NCBI GenBank assembly: GCA_009617715.1
Contig: VTFK01000148.1
Location: 1,455,968 to 1,519,967 of the forward strand
Length of the DNA: 64,000 nucleotides
From: Plectrocnemia conspersa
Taxonomy: Eukaryota > Arthropoda > Insecta > Trichoptera > Polycentropodidae
Direction of reading: 5' to 3'
Shown here one piece after another: positions 62,868 through 64,000 of this stretch (position 1 is its first letter; each line of letters begins with the position of its first letter). The position numbers were made by a program, and so were the translations under genes. The notes under the pieces were generated by a model that was not told the DNA's origin, searched no databases, and saw nothing but the letters and a program-made list of their open reading frames with translations.

Positions 62868-63376
62868 GTAGATTCTTTGTCTTCGTCTGGTTTTTTTACA
62901 TTATTATTCGCTCCATTGCGATGCAGCATTACAGCTCTTATAGTCATCTTTTTAAATATAACATCGTTATTTTCGTCTCTTAAACTGTCGACAGAATCGC
63001 TGGAACTTGAGCTTACAGCCCTCATTCTTCTTCTAATATCGTCGGCATTCGATGGACCTGCCCTGTCGGGCGTCTCGTCTCTCGGTCTAGATGGTCCAGC
63101 AGCCGGTTGATCGGGCCGGAGAGATCTTGGAGGAATCGATGGTAGTATGCGTTTTGCCGGAGATTTAGGTTTCGGTTTAATTCTTGCAATAGTGCCATCA
63201 ATGGCACTATTGCGAACAATGTTAAATCTTGAATCCGAAATGCGGCCGACCTGTTCATGCTTAAACAGTAGAATACTATTGATAATAGCGTAGCATATAT
63301 CACTAAAATAAACTGTATTGTAGTAAAAGCCATTGCGAAAGACTGAGATACAGCGCCGGTGCTTCTGCAGCCGCAC
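62868..63376 (-). CDS. Probable coding exon, frame B: Pro/Ser-rich C-terminal segment
   Basis: This frame reads about 170 codons to a TAG at 62868-62870. The lower part is convincingly protein-like: basic PKPKSPAKRILPSIPPRSLR, then PSRPRDETPDRAGPSNADDI, a phosphorylation-prone SSSSSDSVDSLRDE segment and a charged end. The best acceptor is before 63252 (GCATGAACAG). It overlaps frame A (63333-63022) almost completely, and the two cannot both be judged from sequence alone. No family recognised. Confidence 0.4.
63022..63333 (-). CDS. Probable 103-codon membrane protein, frame A (overlaps frame B)
   Basis: ATG at 63333 has a good start context (G at -3, G at +4). It opens MAFTTIQFILVIYATLLSIV, a clear membrane segment, followed by a second hydrophobic stretch (LTLFAIVPLMALL), then an amphipathic RFLQDLSGPINRLLDHLDRE segment and a terminal PTILEEE before TGA. 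Codon use is varied and protein-like. Immediately 5' is a CAG/GCA-rich, GC-rich segment (63366-63415). TATAAA-like sequence on the - strand near 63830-63845 would suit a promoter. No family recognised. Confidence 0.4.
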   Translation of the reverse strand: MAFTTIQFILVIYATLLSIVFYCLSMNRSAAFRIQDLTLFAIVPLMALLQELNRNLNLRQNAYYHRFLQDLSGPINRLLDHLDRETRRPTGQVHRMPTILEEE

Positions 63377-63475
63377 CTGCTGCGGCTGCTGCTCCTGCTG
63401 CAGCAGCCGTTTGGAGTATTCGATGCCTATTTTGTACTAGTTTATACCACAACTGTCTTAATTTAATAAGCACTG
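63360..63475 (-). CDS. Possible exon with polyalanine tract, frame C
   Basis: After a good acceptor (TTTTCTGTTTATTAATTAACAG, ending near 63476) the - strand reads LIKLRQLWYKLVQNRHRILQ, then an Ala/Gly run of about 21 residues encoded by mixed GCN codons, and APALYLSLSQWLLLQYSLF before a stop near 63307. It is coding-like but conflicts with frames A and B downstream, so at most one path is real, unless frameshifts in the sequence separate them. Confidence 0.3.
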
Positions 63476-64000
63476 TTAATTAATAAACAGAAAACTCCGC
63501 GAAAGGTTTGATGTGTACAGCAGTATGTCCGAAAGCAAACTGGCAGCTTGACACGTAAATATGCAGCTCACTCCGCCGCCGGTTCCAGCCTCCGCCCCTC
63601 CCAATATGCGCGAACTCGAATGACTAATAATTTTCACACGAAAATAACGAACGCAATGATATTCTAAGTACCGCAACCGATGCACCGTGTACCCATCTAG
63701 GCGGGTCAAAAGCGTGAGTGGCAACAAACGGACGTCGGTGCTCCATTAAATAAGTTTTGCATCCTGGGGGGTGAGGGATGTTGCTAGCTCGAAATATTGT
63801 CGTCACTGTACGTTTACGAACAAAGGCTTATAAATATTTATAAAATATCCATTTCTCGCACTGATTTAATATCACATTGTGTTTAAGTTATTGATTAGAT
63901 AATATTTTTATAAATGTATTACTAGATGCACAAAAAATGCTTTCCGGTTAAAAAAAATGTGTTTTTACTAACTCAAACACTAATAAAGATATTAGCATGT

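Overview
The window is AT-rich eukaryotic DNA from what is most likely an insect nuclear genome. The grounds are spliced genes with GT..AG introns up to about 13 kb, a pentraxin-domain secreted protein, a sickle tail/SRCIN1-type gene, and relics of Tigger/pogo, piggyBac, hAT, mariner and several non-LTR retrotransposons. I cannot assign the order or species. Nothing prokaryotic is present: no operon, no CRISPR array and no rRNA.

Two spliced genes are well supported. On the + strand, eight exons between 3646 and 22398 join in frame into a complete 520-codon secreted protein: signal peptide, pentraxin/LamG-like domain, then a His-rich, Pro-rich and Gln/Asn-rich tail with two furin-type sites. 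On the - strand, six exons (51171-50662, 43772-43671, 43506-43335, 38390-38192, 35248-35098, 22715-22647) join in frame into the first 401 codons of a SRCIN1(p140Cap)/KIAA1217(sickle tail)-like protein. Its later exons were not found here. If they lie beyond the low-coordinate edge, the pentraxin gene is nested antisense inside one of its introns, and the two genes come within about 25 bases of each other at 22.62-22.65 kb.

Layout: 1-3.6 kb, upstream DNA with no gene seen. 3.6-22.6 kb, the pentraxin gene with large introns holding tRNA-derived SINE-like copies and hAT-like GC-rich remnants. 22.6-51.3 kb, the SRCIN1-like gene, whose introns hold a Tigger/pogo element with intact ends (25130-26846), two facing LINE fragments (31.9-34.3 kb), fold-back repeats (34.9 and 36.0 kb), a piggyBac remnant (40859-41788), a hAT element with a perfect 8-bp target duplication (44113-45222) and an array of roughly 500-bp monomers (46.6-50.3 kb). 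51.2-52 kb, three copies of a GC-rich motif at the 5' side of that gene. 52-59 kb, a graveyard of mariner, LINE and long-inverted-repeat elements, the latter with a 173-bp tandem expansion. 59-62.8 kb, mostly empty AT-rich DNA. 62.8-63.8 kb, a GC-rich patch where overlapping - strand reading frames all look coding.

The two main gene models rest on splice sites and phase agreeing at every junction. Transposon calls rest on termini, target duplications and recognisable protein motifs.
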